Shown here: one piece after another, positions 24,227-34,252 of the stretch
Layout: the number at the start of each line of letters is the position of its first letter
Position numbering within the stretch: position 1 is the first letter of the stretch
Source of the DNA: Bacillus sp. ISL-18
GTDB lineage: Bacteria; Bacillota; Bacilli; Bacillales; Cytobacillaceae
Assembly (NCBI RefSeq): GCF_018613415.1
Contig: NZ_JAGGQG010000024.1
Location: 62,001-126,000 of the forward strand
Direction of reading: 5' to 3'
Length of the DNA: 64,000 bases
The notes under the pieces: model-generated
What the model saw: the letters and a program-made list of their open reading frames with translations, nothing else
The model's database searches: none
What the model was told of the DNA's origin: nothing
Position numbers and translations under genes: made by a program

Positions 24227-24323
24227 TACGAAAAGTCAAAGTATCAATAGTTTAGCAAAAAAACCCCTTCACTAAACATACATTGGCAGCCATAAAAATG
24301 ATGGCGTGTTAGACAATACTTTA

Positions 24324-24394
24324 ACTCGTAGTCTAGTTCTTACATTGGGAACCAGGTAGAAACGCTCAGACCCTATTTCTGAGTATATACGAGT
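24324..24394 (-). ncRNA. Purine riboswitch aptamer, guanine class
   Basis: Read on the minus strand, ACTCGTA at 24394 pairs with TACGAGT ending at 24324 (P1). CTCAGA/TCTGAG form P2 with loop AATAGGG (consensus GATATGG). The joining strand GTTTCTACC is the hallmark of purine aptamers. TGGTTC/GAACTA form P3. The base before the 3' P1 strand is C, the residue that selects guanine or hypoxanthine rather than adenine. The P3 loop (CCAATGTAA) is two bases longer than usual. Downstream pairing possibilities fit an OFF switch that acts by termination. Confidence 0.85.
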
Positions 24395-24413
24395 AATGCT
24401 ATTTAAGATGATT

Positions 24414-24419
24414 ACTATA
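24414..24419 (-). promoter_or_regulatory. Possible -10 box for the riboswitch transcript
   Basis: TATAGT on the minus strand, about 20 bases upstream of the aptamer; no good -35 box at 17-bp distance. The rest of 24430-24670 is AT-rich with nothing recognised except one GGTGTGACAGGCAC motif at 24610. Confidence 0.35.
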
Positions 24420-24670
24420 CTAGACTAACAAATATCCAATGGGTTTACAACCGGAAAGGTGAACAATAATTAAAATTAAAAGTAAATCGTTCGTTTTTAC
24501 ATGATAAAAAAACATTTTTTGTGTTTTTTAAGTAAATTAATTCTTATTTAACTTCTTAAATTCATCGACCTATCCCCTTGCTTCTTTATCAGATTTCAAC
24601 AAAACTCAAGGTGTGACAGGCACTAAACTTAAAGGGCAGAGATACAATTACGCTCTGCTCTCTTACTACA

Positions 24671-24714
24671 TAAATGTGCCCATTACTTCTGATACAGAGA
24701 TAATGGGCTTATTT
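24671..24714 (-). terminator. Terminator of the isomerase operon
   Basis: GCCCATTA.TTCT...AGAGATAATGGGC hairpin with flanking AAAT/ATTT, 43 bases after the isomerase stop. A nearly identical hairpin is at 36054-36090. Confidence 0.75.
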
Positions 24715-24756
24715 ATGTTGAGCATTTCCCCACTTTATCATTCGTAATTTTATCTT

Positions 24757-25296
<540 letters not shown>

Positions 25297-25341
25297 TCAT
25301 TCCTCCTTGGACGGATAATCATTATAAAAACTTATAAAACT

Positions 25342-26226
25342 CTAATTTCCTACAAATTGATTCCTATTTGAAAATATCCCCATTGCTCTTTTTACATCTT
25401 TTTTGATAGCGGCTTTTGCAGCGACCGTAAAGTCATGATAGAAAAGATTTTTGTGATGATCGATATAATCTTTTACAGCTAGTGCACCTGCGTTTGCGGC
25501 ATAGCTATAGTAATTAATCTTTCTTACGCCGGAAGTAATAACGGCTACATAGTCTTCTTCGCTTAATCCGGAACCGCCATGCATAACAACTGGTCTTCTA
25601 ATATTCTCTGAAATCATTTTTAGTCGTTCTACATCAAGATTTGGCTCCTTGATATACATACCATGAACGGTTCCAAAGGAGGCAGCTAATGCATCAATTT
25701 CTGTTCTCTCAACAAAGTCTTTTGCCACTTTTGGGTCTGTATAATAATCAACTGAGTCACCTTCACTAAGATGCTCTTCCCCTTGGGTTTCTTCACCGCC
25801 AATACCGGATGAAGTCATCATTCCAAGCTCCGCTTCGACTGAGACGTTATGCTCATGTGCATATTTAACGACTTCGTCCACCGTTCTGATATTCTCTTCA
25901 TAACTCATATGTGAAGCATCAATCATCACGGAGGTAAAACCGATGTCGATTGCTTTTTTGACATTTTCGAGATTTGAGCCATGATCAAGGTGTACGACTA
26001 CCGGAACACTTGCTTTTTTAGCAAATTCCACAAGAATCGGTCCCATGATTTCGAGCGGGGTAATTTCAAAGTGCACCTCTGCATGTGACAAAATAATCGG
26101 AACCTGTAATTCTTCTGCTGCTTCAACGACAGCCCTTGCAGATTCCAACGTTGGGCAGTTAAACGCGCCAACCGCGTAATTTCCTTCTTCCGCTTTTAAT
26201 AAAATTTCTTTTAATGTAACAAGCAC
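25342..26226 (-). CDS. Class II ketose-bisphosphate/ketose-phosphate aldolase (FbaA/GatY-like)
   Basis: Zinc-dependent aldolase of 294 residues. Visible active-site blocks are HLDHGSNLE (catalytic Asp and zinc His, about 80-88), VEAELGMM (Glu, about 132-139), FGTVHGMY (zinc His) and MHGGSGLSEED (zinc His and phosphate loop). A serine-rich phosphate site (SYAANAGA) follows. It would cleave a ketose phosphate to dihydroxyacetone phosphate and an aldehyde. In this operon the likely donor is the product of the PfkB kinase gene 14 bases upstream. The exact sugar is not readable. Confidence 0.93.
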   Translation of the reverse strand: MLVTLKEILLKAEEGNYAVGAFNCPTLESARAVVEAAEELQVPIILSHAEVHFEITPLEIMGPILVEFAKKASVPVVVHLDHGSNLENVKKAIDIGFTSVMIDASHMSYEENIRTVDEVVKYAHEHNVSVEAELGMMTSSGIGGEETQGEEHLSEGDSVDYYTDPKVAKDFVERTEIDALAASFGTVHGMYIKEPNLDVERLKMISENIRRPVVMHGGSGLSEEDYVAVITSGVRKINYYSYAANAGALAVKDYIDHHKNLFYHDFTVAAKAAIKKDVKRAMGIFSNRNQFVGN

Positions 26227-26240
26227 TATTAAAATCCTCC

Positions 26241-27257
26241 TTAAAGTTCTATTGGTTCTCTTTTCGGAAATTCCTTATACATGTTAACAAGCCGTTCGTA
26301 GCTTCTAACTCCGGACGTACTGTCCTCTGCAGATAAGGAAGAGGCAGCCGCTGCGGTGCCTAATTTCATAGAATCCGGGAGGTCCAATCCTTTTAATGCT
26401 CCGTATAATACTCCGGTCACATAAGCATCTCCTGCACCTACTGTTCCCTTAATCCAGTGCCGGTCCAGCAATAGGGAAGGGATACTATAGGTAATCGATC
26501 CGTCGTATCCAAAGCTGCCTTCCGGAGTATGGATCACAACCCAGTCTTTAACTCCTAATTGCTTCAATTTAAAAAGAGTCCTTTTTATTTTTGAGATAAT
26601 TAATGCACCTGATGAATCTCTTAAACTGATACCCACACTTTTACCTGCCTCGAGTTCATTGATTACACAGTAGTTTGTATATTTTAAAGCCGGCGGGACA
26701 AGTGTTTCATACCTGTTACTATTTTCACTAACAATATCAATCGATGTTTTAATGCCCAAATCTTGTGCTTGTTTCAAAACCTTTGCCATCTTTGTCCCAA
26801 ACTCAAGATCCTCCTGGTCTAATGATTCTAATAAAAGAATGTAAGCTATATGGAGAATCTTCGAGTTCAGCTTTTCCAACTCAATCATTTTCTCATCAAA
26901 TAAACTTGAATTGCCTCGGTAGGTAAAAAAGGTCCGGGTATGGTCATTCTCATCTTGAATCACATCTGTAAAGGGAGTATCTCCAATCACTTTCACATGG
27001 CTCATATCGATGTTTTTATAGTTTCCTAGTTTGTCTTTAAGAAAATGACCCTTATCATCGTCTCCAAGAAGTGCGATGATCTCAATCGGCAGGCTGTGAT
27101 CCATTTTTGCTAACGTAATCGCACAATTGGAGACCGCCCCTCCATTTGACCTTGAAATGCTTCGGATTGTTGTCAATTCAGATTTATTGGGATACTTTTC
27201 AATTTTCTTAATTTCATCTACAGCAATTGTTCCTGCAAATGCGATTCCCTCATTCAA
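26241..27257 (-). CDS. PfkB-family carbohydrate kinase
   Basis: Ribokinase-fold kinase of 338 residues. The N-terminal substrate loop contains SNGGAVSNCAITLAKM, and the C-terminal signature KGTVGAGDAYVTGVLYG holds the catalytic Asp and anion hole. It phosphorylates a sugar or ketose with ATP in the cytoplasm. It is encoded between the importer and the aldolase, so it most likely phosphorylates the ketose made by the isomerase, at C1 if the aldolase is to give dihydroxyacetone phosphate. The next gene starts 14 bases after its stop. Confidence 0.92.
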   Translation of the reverse strand: MNEGIAFAGTIAVDEIKKIEKYPNKSELTTIRSISRSNGGAVSNCAITLAKMDHSLPIEIIALLGDDDKGHFLKDKLGNYKNIDMSHVKVIGDTPFTDVIQDENDHTRTFFTYRGNSSLFDEKMIELEKLNSKILHIAYILLLESLDQEDLEFGTKMAKVLKQAQDLGIKTSIDIVSENSNRYETLVPPALKYTNYCVINELEAGKSVGISLRDSSGALIISKIKRTLFKLKQLGVKDWVVIHTPEGSFGYDGSITYSIPSLLLDRHWIKGTVGAGDAYVTGVLYGALKGLDLPDSMKLGTAAAASSLSAEDSTSGVRSYERLVNMYKEFPKREPIEL

Positions 27258-27339
27258 TTGATCACCTTCTTAGTGATCATAGCCCAAACCATATACCTAT
27301 TGATAACTTCGTTTCATCCATAGGCTTTGGAATGATAGA

Positions 27340-28338
27340 CTATGCTCTTCTTTTTTTAATGACATCCGCATAAACAGCCACTAATATGACAATCCCTTTA
27401 ACGATATATTGCCAAAACGAACTTACTCCCATCAGGTTTAACCCATTGCTTAGTACACCAATAATGAGAGCACCGATTACAGTACCGCCGATCCTGCCGT
27501 AACCACCTGTCATACTCGTTCCACCTAAAACAACTGCGGCAATCGCGTCAAGTTCTGCTCCAGTTCCTGATGTAGGCTGCCCGGAGAACATACGAGATGC
27601 CAGGACAATACCAGCTACAGCTGCCATTAAACCACTGAATGTATAAGCAAAGAACTTTACTTTTTTGATATTAATACCGGCAAATTTAGCCGCTTCCGCA
27701 TTTCCGCCGACCGCATACATATAACGGCCAAGCTTGGTTTTATTCATGATTAGATAACATACGACTAATAGAATAATTAAATATAGTACCGGCATAGGTA
27801 ATACTCCGCCAATATAACCGGAACCAATGGAGTTAAACGATTCTGACATGACCCTGATTGGTTTACCATCAGAGATTACATATGCGGCACCCCTCGCGAT
27901 ATTCATGGTTGCAAGAGTGACAATGAATGGAGGTATGACAGTGGTAGCTGAAACATAACCATTCACAGCACCAATTAGCATTCCCACTAAAAGACCTACA
28001 GCAACTGCAGCAATAACCGGTGTTCCCAATAAGGCGATCAGTCCCGTTGTTACCACTCCTACTACCGCCATGATGGATCCTACCGATAGGTCAATACCGC
28101 CTATTATTATGATCATCGTCATGGCTAAAGCCAAATATAGATTGGTAGAAGTTTGTCTTAATACATTAAGCAGGTTATTGGAATTTAGAAAGTTGGGATT
28201 GACCATCGATATGACGATGCATAAGACTAGCAATCCTATAATGATTCCTATATTATTTCGAACAAAGCTTATGATCCCACCCCCGACATTTGGAGCGGAA
28301 TGGGCTTTCTTGTTTACATTGATAGACACTTGAGACAT
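27340..28338 (-). CDS. RbsC-like sugar ABC permease
   Basis: CUT2-type permease of 332 residues with eight to ten hydrophobic segments. Family blocks are GGIDLSVGSIMAVVGV (about 80-95), PPFIVTLATMNIARG and GAELDAIAAVVLGGTSM. The ATG at 28338 is coupled to the RbsA stop one base away and preceded by GGGGGT. Together with the ATPase and lipoprotein encoded upstream it forms a complete monosaccharide importer. Confidence 0.95.
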   Translation of the reverse strand: MSQVSINVNKKAHSAPNVGGGIISFVRNNIGIIIGLLVLCIVISMVNPNFLNSNNLLNVLRQTSTNLYLALAMTMIIIIGGIDLSVGSIMAVVGVVTTGLIALLGTPVIAAVAVGLLVGMLIGAVNGYVSATTVIPPFIVTLATMNIARGAAYVISDGKPIRVMSESFNSIGSGYIGGVLPMPVLYLIILLVVCYLIMNKTKLGRYMYAVGGNAEAAKFAGINIKKVKFFAYTFSGLMAAVAGIVLASRMFSGQPTSGTGAELDAIAAVVLGGTSMTGGYGRIGGTVIGALIIGVLSNGLNLMGVSSFWQYIVKGIVILVAVYADVIKKRRA

Positions 28339-28339
28339 G

Positions 28340-29839
28340 TCAATTACCCCCAGTCGCGTAATGCATAATGGTTTCTTGGTTAAAACGATCTTTATTCAAT
28401 ATCGTTTGGATTTTGCCTTTGCACATGACGGCAACTCGATCACTCATATTGATCACTTCAGGCAGTTCCGAGGAAATCATGATAATAGAAACGCCTTCTT
28501 TGACTAATTGGTTCATGATAGAATAGATCTCCGCTTTTGCCCCTACATCGACACCTCTAGTAGGTTCGTCTAGAATTAAAACTTGCGGTTTGGTGGCCAG
28601 CCATCTCGAGATTAAAACCTTTTGTTGATTTCCACCACTTAGATTCTTTACTTCTTGCTCCGGGCTTGGTGTCTTAATCTTTAGGTCTCTTATATAGTTA
28701 TTTGTTTCATTGCTTTCATATTTAGAATTAACCCTGAAGAATTTCATGAATTCATCCAGTATCTTGATTGTTAAATTATATTGAACCGATTGTGTTAGGA
28801 ATAATCCTTCTTCTTTACGATTTTCCGTTACATACGCAATTTTATTTTTTATCGCATCATTTGGATTTTTAATTGTAACTTTACTTCCCTTTACAAATAT
28901 TTCACCCTGTTCGAAAAGATCCAAGCCAAATATGCACTTCATAAGTTCTGATCTGCCGGCGCCTACTAATCCAGAAAAACCAAGGATTTCACCTTTCCTG
29001 AGTTCAAAACTAGCATTTTCAACAACGCCCTTTTTCGTTAAATTACTAACTTTTAAGACACATTCATCTGATGCGGTAAAGTCCCTGACATAGTAATTGG
29101 TTAGTTCCCGGCCGACCATCATGGCGATTAATTTATCATATGTTGTATCTTTTGTTATCACTGTGCCAATATAAGTTCCATCACGCATGACAGTGATTCT
29201 ATCCGTGATTTCAAATAATTCATTCATTCTATGGGAGATATAGACCATTCCGACGCCTTGCTCTTTTAAATTTCTAATCGTTTTGAACAAGAACTCCACC
29301 TCTTTTTCCGTCAATGATGAGGTTGGTTCATCCATTACAATGATTTTTGAATTAAAGGATACCGCTTTAATGATTTCAATCATTTGCTGTTGAGCGACAT
29401 TTAATTTGTTCACTGCTGTATGTGCAGCTAATCCCAAGTCAAAAACGTCTAAATATTTTTGAGCATTCTCATACATGGTCTTTTGATCGATAAACCCCGT
29501 TTTTGTTAGCGGTTCACGACCTAAGTAGATATTTTCGGCTATCGATAAATAAGGGACTAAGCTGATTTCTTGGTGGATAATACTTATGCCGTATTTTTGG
29601 GCATCTTTTACACTACTAATCTGAACTTCATTCCCATTTATATAGACTTTCCCTTCGTCAATGCTATAAATGCCATTCAATATTTTCATCAGTGTTGATT
29701 TACCTGCACCATTTTCCCCAAGAAGTGCATGAACTTCGCCCAATTCCAATTCGAAATTCGCGCCCTTTAAAGCATAAACCCCAGGAAACCGCTTTGTTAC
29801 ACCTTTCATTTCCAACAGTTTACCGCTCATATTCTCCAC
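28340..29839 (-). CDS. RbsA-like sugar ABC ATPase with two nucleotide-binding domains
   Basis: CUT2 ATPase of 499 residues. The first domain has Walker A GENGAGKST (about 41), a degenerate signature LNVAQQQMIEI and Walker B IIVMDEPTSSL. The second has a degenerate Walker A GLVGAGRSEL, signature LSGGNQQKV and Walker B VLILDEPTRGV. This asymmetry is normal for RbsA-type proteins. It powers the RbsC-like permease. Confidence 0.96.
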   Translation of the reverse strand: MENMSGKLLEMKGVTKRFPGVYALKGANFELELGEVHALLGENGAGKSTLMKILNGIYSIDEGKVYINGNEVQISSVKDAQKYGISIIHQEISLVPYLSIAENIYLGREPLTKTGFIDQKTMYENAQKYLDVFDLGLAAHTAVNKLNVAQQQMIEIIKAVSFNSKIIVMDEPTSSLTEKEVEFLFKTIRNLKEQGVGMVYISHRMNELFEITDRITVMRDGTYIGTVITKDTTYDKLIAMMVGRELTNYYVRDFTASDECVLKVSNLTKKGVVENASFELRKGEILGFSGLVGAGRSELMKCIFGLDLFEQGEIFVKGSKVTIKNPNDAIKNKIAYVTENRKEEGLFLTQSVQYNLTIKILDEFMKFFRVNSKYESNETNNYIRDLKIKTPSPEQEVKNLSGGNQQKVLISRWLATKPQVLILDEPTRGVDVGAKAEIYSIMNQLVKEGVSIIMISSELPEVINMSDRVAVMCKGKIQTILNKDRFNQETIMHYATGGN

Positions 29840-29855
29840 CTCGTTAAATTAGAAA

Positions 29856-29882
29856 GGGTGACACTTATATTTCTAGTCACCC
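29856..29882 (-). promoter_or_regulatory. Stem-loop between rbsB-like and rbsA-like genes
   Basis: GGGTGAC and GTCACCC (29856-29862 and 29876-29882) form a perfect seven-pair stem. It lies 29 bases after the lipoprotein stop and has no T-run. This is the third binding-protein gene in the window followed by such a hairpin. Confidence 0.65.
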
Positions 29883-29910
29883 ATTAATCTAAATCATTAT
29901 TTACTGCTGC

Positions 29911-30867
29911 TTACTGCCATCCATCTGTGCCGTATTTATCAACATTATCTTTGTTGATTAAGAATGTCTCAACTGGATTTCTCTTCTCAAACTTTTCACC
30001 TTTTAGCACTTTGTATGCTACATCAACTGATTGCTTTCCGATTGAGATTGGTGATTGTGCACCTGTTCCAACAAGTGGTCCGCCTTCTTTAATTGCTGCT
30101 TTGGCATCCGGAGAACCATCTACACCATAAATGGCAATGTCTGTTTTATTTGCTGCTTTTGCTGCTGCTAATGCACCTAACGCAGTTGGATCATTTCCGC
30201 CCATGATTGCAACGATATCAGGATGAGCTTGAAGGATATCTTCGGTGATGCCTAGAGCTGTCTGTAAATCTCCTTTAGCATCTTGTTGTGCTACAATTTC
30301 AAAATTTTTCCCTTTAATGGCTTCCATAAACCCTGCAATTCTATCATTGATAGAATTCATTGTTGGGCTGTCAAGGACGGCAATCTTTCCGCCATTTGGA
30401 AATCTTTTCACAAGATCTTGGCCATCTACTCTGCCTGCATTTTTGTTATCAGAACCAACGTAAGCGGTAACATATTTAAAGTCTTTAACTTCTGTATCAT
30501 AGTTGATAATCGGTATATTGGCTTCTTCGAGCATCACTAATGCAGGTCTAATACCTTCCCAATCCACTGGATTTAGGAAGATCCCATCAATTCCCTGAGC
30601 AATCATGTCTTCAATTTGATTAATTTGAAGTTCCACGTTCATTGCTGGATTTGTTGTAATTAGCTTGTCGCCATTCGCCTCTACCTTTTCACGGATGGAC
30701 TTTTCAAGCACTTGGAAGAATGGATTGTTCTGTGTCATAGATGTGTAACCAAAAACGTAATGTTTTTTAGATTTTCCAGCAGATCCACTGGCTTGATCGC
30801 TTTTGTTACATGCAACTAACGCAAAAGCCAGCATTGCAACTAAGAAAATTGAAACTAATTTTTTCAT
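29911..30867 (-). CDS. RbsB-like sugar-binding lipoprotein
   Basis: Periplasmic-binding-protein type 1 lipoprotein of 318 residues. The signal peptide ends in AFALVACNKS (lipobox with Cys). The mature part has the family pattern QNNPFFQVLEKSIREKV, QIEDMIAQGIDGIFLNPVDWEG and NDPTALGALAAAKAA. It binds a monosaccharide, judging from the CUT2 partners. It is first in the operon, with a cre/LacI-like site about 140 bases upstream. Confidence 0.94.
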   Translation of the reverse strand: MKKLVSIFLVAMLAFALVACNKSDQASGSAGKSKKHYVFGYTSMTQNNPFFQVLEKSIREKVEANGDKLITTNPAMNVELQINQIEDMIAQGIDGIFLNPVDWEGIRPALVMLEEANIPIINYDTEVKDFKYVTAYVGSDNKNAGRVDGQDLVKRFPNGGKIAVLDSPTMNSINDRIAGFMEAIKGKNFEIVAQQDAKGDLQTALGITEDILQAHPDIVAIMGGNDPTALGALAAAKAANKTDIAIYGVDGSPDAKAAIKEGGPLVGTGAQSPISIGKQSVDVAYKVLKGEKFEKRNPVETFLINKDNVDKYGTDGWQ

Positions 30868-31003
30868 TGGTATGCCCCCTCTTTACTATGTAGATAATTT
30901 TTCCGAGTCAGGATGTAAGCCCTTTCTCTTGAAAACATCATACCAAGGACAACCTAACACGTCTTTTCAATTAATTAACAATTTTTATAAAAATTTAACT
31001 TTT

Positions 31004-31017
31004 ATTAAGCGCTTACG
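31004..31017. promoter_or_regulatory. cre/LacI-like palindrome upstream of the sugar importer
   Basis: ATTAAGCGCTTACG has the AAGCGCTT core seen at 7663 and 7729. It probably subjects the importer operon to CcpA control. The remaining stretch to 30868 is AT-rich and must hold the promoter, which I cannot place exactly. Confidence 0.55.
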
Positions 31018-31040
31018 TTTTCTCTATAAAAATATAAACA

Positions 31041-31080
31041 TAAAAAGGGCGGCACACTGCTGCTAGCAGGTGCTCACCCT
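31041..31080 (-). terminator. Terminator of the two-component gene unit
   Basis: AAAAGGG...CCCTTTT with inner TGCT/AGCA pairs forms a hairpin after the response-regulator gene. It separates this unit from the importer operon. Confidence 0.7.
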
Positions 31081-31177
31081 TTTGAAGATTATTGAACTTT
31101 TGCAGTCCGTTTTATACATTGTTTTGGCGCTGCTAAATGTGTCTCTTGATTTACGCTTCAGGCACTGATGTCTTTTT

Positions 31178-32410
31178 TTAGCTGTTAGTATCCATCATAT
31201 ATAGCTGCTTCACAGCACCTTTTCGATATTGATTGGGAGAAACACCGACAACCTTTTTAAAAGCCGTACTAAAATAATGCTGGGATTCATACCCGACTTG
31301 TTCTGCTATTTCATAAACTTGTAAATTAGTTGAATTCAGCAGCTTAATTGCTTTTTTTATTCTCATATCGGTAACCAAAGCTGTAAAGGATGTTCCCAAT
31401 CCTTGTTTAATCATCCGGCTTAAATAGACAGATGAAACTTGTAATTGTTGGGCAATGGATTCCAGAGTCAACTCAGGATTCGAATATTGTTGGCAAATAT
31501 AATTTTTTGCGCGTCTTACAATTGGAGAAATATGAGACTCCTCAAGAACCTTTGTTTTACAACTCTCATAAACAGAAGGAATTGCAGCAAAATCCCCTAG
31601 AATGGACTCTGAATAAAGAGTCGGGGATACCTTTAAGTAGGACTCGATACTCATTTCTATTTTTGAAAATGATTCAGCCTGAACTTGTCCCCATAATAGG
31701 ATGAAAATTAGACCAGATGAATCACTAAAAACCAGCTTTTGCTGTTTTTCCAACACTTCTAAAATAACATTCTTCATGCCGAATCGAAACAAATCCTTAT
31801 CCGACCCTAGTATCAGGGGCTGATTCATTTCCAATTCCTTACTGCGAACGACCGCTAGTAAATGAGGAACACCCACAGGCAGTTCCCAAAATTGCAGCTG
31901 CTCCTTAATTTCATCGGCTGTCAAATTTCCTTCCACCCAATTTCGACAAAATTGTTCTTGAATGAACGATGTATTCTGTGAAATGTGGCTCGAGGCTATT
32001 TCTAAATACTTCCTTTGTGCCCTCGTGGTCTGTAGTTTACTGGCCACCTTTTTAAGGACTTCCGTTAAACTAGCAGGTTTGATGGGCTTTAAAATATAAT
32101 CCTCCACCTGTAACCGTAAAGCTTCCTGAGCATAGCTAAATTCATCATAGCCTGAAATGATTACGACACTGCACTTAGGAAGGCTGTCCCGAATATTTTT
32201 GATTAACGTCAGTCCATTCATAATTGGCATGTTCAAGTCCGCCAAAAGAATATCCGCTTTATATTTCAGCGCCAATTCTAATGCTTCTTCACCGTCTTCA
32301 GCTTCAGCTGCCACTTCCATCCCAATATGATTCCAATCGATGGAATACCGGATCCCTTCACGAATATTTGGCTCGTCATCTGCAATTATTACATTTAAAA
32401 GCTGCTTCAA
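31178..32410 (-). CDS. Response regulator with AraC-type output (YesN family)
   Basis: Two-component regulator of 410 residues. The receiver domain is N-terminal (VIIADDEPNIREGIRYS, phospho-acceptor Asp in ILLADLNMP near residue 55, Lys in DYILKPIKP). A central linker of about 170 residues follows, then two AraC helix-turn-helix motifs at the C-terminus (LESIAQQLQVSSVYLSRMIK and YEIAEQVGYESQHYFSTAFKK). I use the TTG at 32410, which follows GGGGTG and leaves a 35-base gap to the kinase gene. The ATG at 32449 would overlap the kinase stop and lacks a site. It presumably activates the importer operon directly downstream. Confidence 0.93.
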   Translation of the reverse strand: MKQLLNVIIADDEPNIREGIRYSIDWNHIGMEVAAEAEDGEEALELALKYKADILLADLNMPIMNGLTLIKNIRDSLPKCSVVIISGYDEFSYAQEALRLQVEDYILKPIKPASLTEVLKKVASKLQTTRAQRKYLEIASSHISQNTSFIQEQFCRNWVEGNLTADEIKEQLQFWELPVGVPHLLAVVRSKELEMNQPLILGSDKDLFRFGMKNVILEVLEKQQKLVFSDSSGLIFILLWGQVQAESFSKIEMSIESYLKVSPTLYSESILGDFAAIPSVYESCKTKVLEESHISPIVRRAKNYICQQYSNPELTLESIAQQLQVSSVYLSRMIKQGLGTSFTALVTDMRIKKAIKLLNSTNLQVYEIAEQVGYESQHYFSTAFKKVVGVSPNQYRKGAVKQLYMMDTNS

Positions 32411-32445
32411 GCATAACACCCCATTATTTATAGGATCTTTATTTA

Positions 32446-34236
32446 TCAACTCAATGGAAGAAGAATTTTTACAGTCGTACCTTTTCCTTTTAAACTATCA
32501 ATGTATAAACCATATGGATCCCCATGCGTTAGCTTAATCCTGGCTTGAACATTCATAACTCCATAGCCAATAGTAGTCATCTGCTTCGTTTCTTCCAAAC
32601 TATTAAAGTTAATGGCCAGATTTTCTCGTAATGCAGCTAATCTTTCCCCTTCGATTCCCGCTCCATCATCCTTTACACAAAGGACCAAATTCCCCTGATG
32701 TTCTTCCCCGGTAATGGAAATATACCCTGGTCCCCTCCTCTCTTTAATTCCATGGTAGATGGCATTCTCAACGATTGGCTGCAGTACGATCTTTATGACT
32801 GATATATTGGCAAGTTTGGGGTCTATTGAGATACTATAATTTAACTTTTCTTTATATCTGGCCTTTTGGATTTTCAAATAGCTTTCAATATGTTCTATTT
32901 CATTTGCCAATGGAATCAGGTCGTTGCCTTTACTTAGACCAATTCGAAAAAGCTGTGATAGGGAGTCCACCACTTCGGCCACATCCAATGCCCCTTTTCT
33001 CCGGGCCATCCAATTAATGGTGTCCAGCGTATTGTATAAAAAGTGCGGCTTAATATGGGATTGCAGGGCCCGTAATTCTGCCTCCTGCTTTTGCCTTCCC
33101 TGAATTTCGATTAGTGAAATAAGCTTGTTTATTTGTTCCAGCATTTTATTAAAACTGCGCCCTAGTTTCCCAATTTCATCTGCCCGATTGCCTTTATAGC
33201 GAATCGATAGGTCACCTGACTCCACTTGTTTCATAAAAGCATTTAATTGATTTATGGGTCTTGACATCGAAAAGGATATATAATACGAAGCACCAACTCC
33301 AAATGCAAAAACGATAAATAAAAAGCTAATCACGTAAAAGTTAATTTTATGTACTTCCATTACCGACTCATTTGTCGGAAATACCCCAATCGTCGTCCAA
33401 TTAGAAAATGGAGATCTTCTATAGATGAATTGCATGTTTTTCCCGTTAATCTTTTTGGAAAATGTGCCGGATGCCCCCTTTTTCAACCAGCTTACCTTTA
33501 TTTTGTCGACTAAAGAGTCTTGCGGGGAATAAATGACTTCCCCCTCATCATCGATTACCATTAAATAACCTGTCTTCCCTAACTTTACATCTTCAATGAT
33601 TTCCGATAACACCCGCAATTTTAAATCGATTAAGATAACTCCAATCACCGTCTGCGAATCTGGATCCAAGATCGCCCGAACCCCCGATACAATTTCACTA
33701 TTCTTATAATTTACATGGGTTTTGACACTTCTATCTGCCGGATGGCCAATAATTTTAAAAATACCGTTATTCTCAATCGCTTCCCGATACCAATTTTCTT
33801 TTATTAGAGACTTAATATTACGGGTATACATCTCATTACTGATAAATTTACCTTCTTCATTTATCACAAGAATCCCTGCAATTTCAGGGTTAACGGTTGT
33901 AAACCCTTGCAAAAATTGCTGCATTTGGTACTGATTATTTGCATTTGCCGCTTTCCCAGCCTGGAGAAAATGAATGATTTCCGGATTGAATGAGACTAGA
34001 TAGGAAATATCCTGCATATTTTCAACGTAAGATTCCAACGATTTGTTCGCCTGGCCGATCAACTGCAGTGTATGGTTTGTTTCCTGTTTTTCAATAATTT
34101 TATCTACCGCTATACCAATCAACGAGCTAAAACCGATGGAGGGCAGAATGCTGATTATAAGCAATAAAGCTATAATTTTATGACGAATGGGTAAATCATT
34201 CATTTCTAATGAGGTTATTTTTTTCAACATTATCAC
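32446..34236 (-). CDS. Sensor histidine kinase (YesM/LytS family) with extracellular domain
   Basis: Membrane kinase of 596 residues. A first membrane helix (about 22-44) is followed by an extracellular domain of about 250 residues of the Cache type. A second helix (about 300-322), a HAMP linker, the His_kinase block LQSHIKPHFLYNTLDTINW (about 391) and the ATP-binding domain (PIVENAIYHGI, DDGAGIEGERL, TIGYGVMNVQARI) complete it. It is encoded between a membrane-anchored sugar-binding protein and its response regulator. This matches the XylFII-LytS type of three-part sugar sensor described in clostridia. The ligand would be read by the binding protein. Confidence 0.94.
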   Translation of the reverse strand: MIMLKKITSLEMNDLPIRHKIIALLLIISILPSIGFSSLIGIAVDKIIEKQETNHTLQLIGQANKSLESYVENMQDISYLVSFNPEIIHFLQAGKAANANNQYQMQQFLQGFTTVNPEIAGILVINEEGKFISNEMYTRNIKSLIKENWYREAIENNGIFKIIGHPADRSVKTHVNYKNSEIVSGVRAILDPDSQTVIGVILIDLKLRVLSEIIEDVKLGKTGYLMVIDDEGEVIYSPQDSLVDKIKVSWLKKGASGTFSKKINGKNMQFIYRRSPFSNWTTIGVFPTNESVMEVHKINFYVISFLFIVFAFGVGASYYISFSMSRPINQLNAFMKQVESGDLSIRYKGNRADEIGKLGRSFNKMLEQINKLISLIEIQGRQKQEAELRALQSHIKPHFLYNTLDTINWMARRKGALDVAEVVDSLSQLFRIGLSKGNDLIPLANEIEHIESYLKIQKARYKEKLNYSISIDPKLANISVIKIVLQPIVENAIYHGIKERRGPGYISITGEEHQGNLVLCVKDDGAGIEGERLAALRENLAINFNSLEETKQMTTIGYGVMNVQARIKLTHGDPYGLYIDSLKGKGTTVKILLPLS

Positions 34237-34252
34237 TCAATTCCAAAACTGC

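Noticed and set aside
24610-24624. GGTGTGACAGGCAC motif as another repeat family
   Set aside because: It resembles motifs I remember from Bacillus genomes, but only one copy is visible here, so nothing can be shown.
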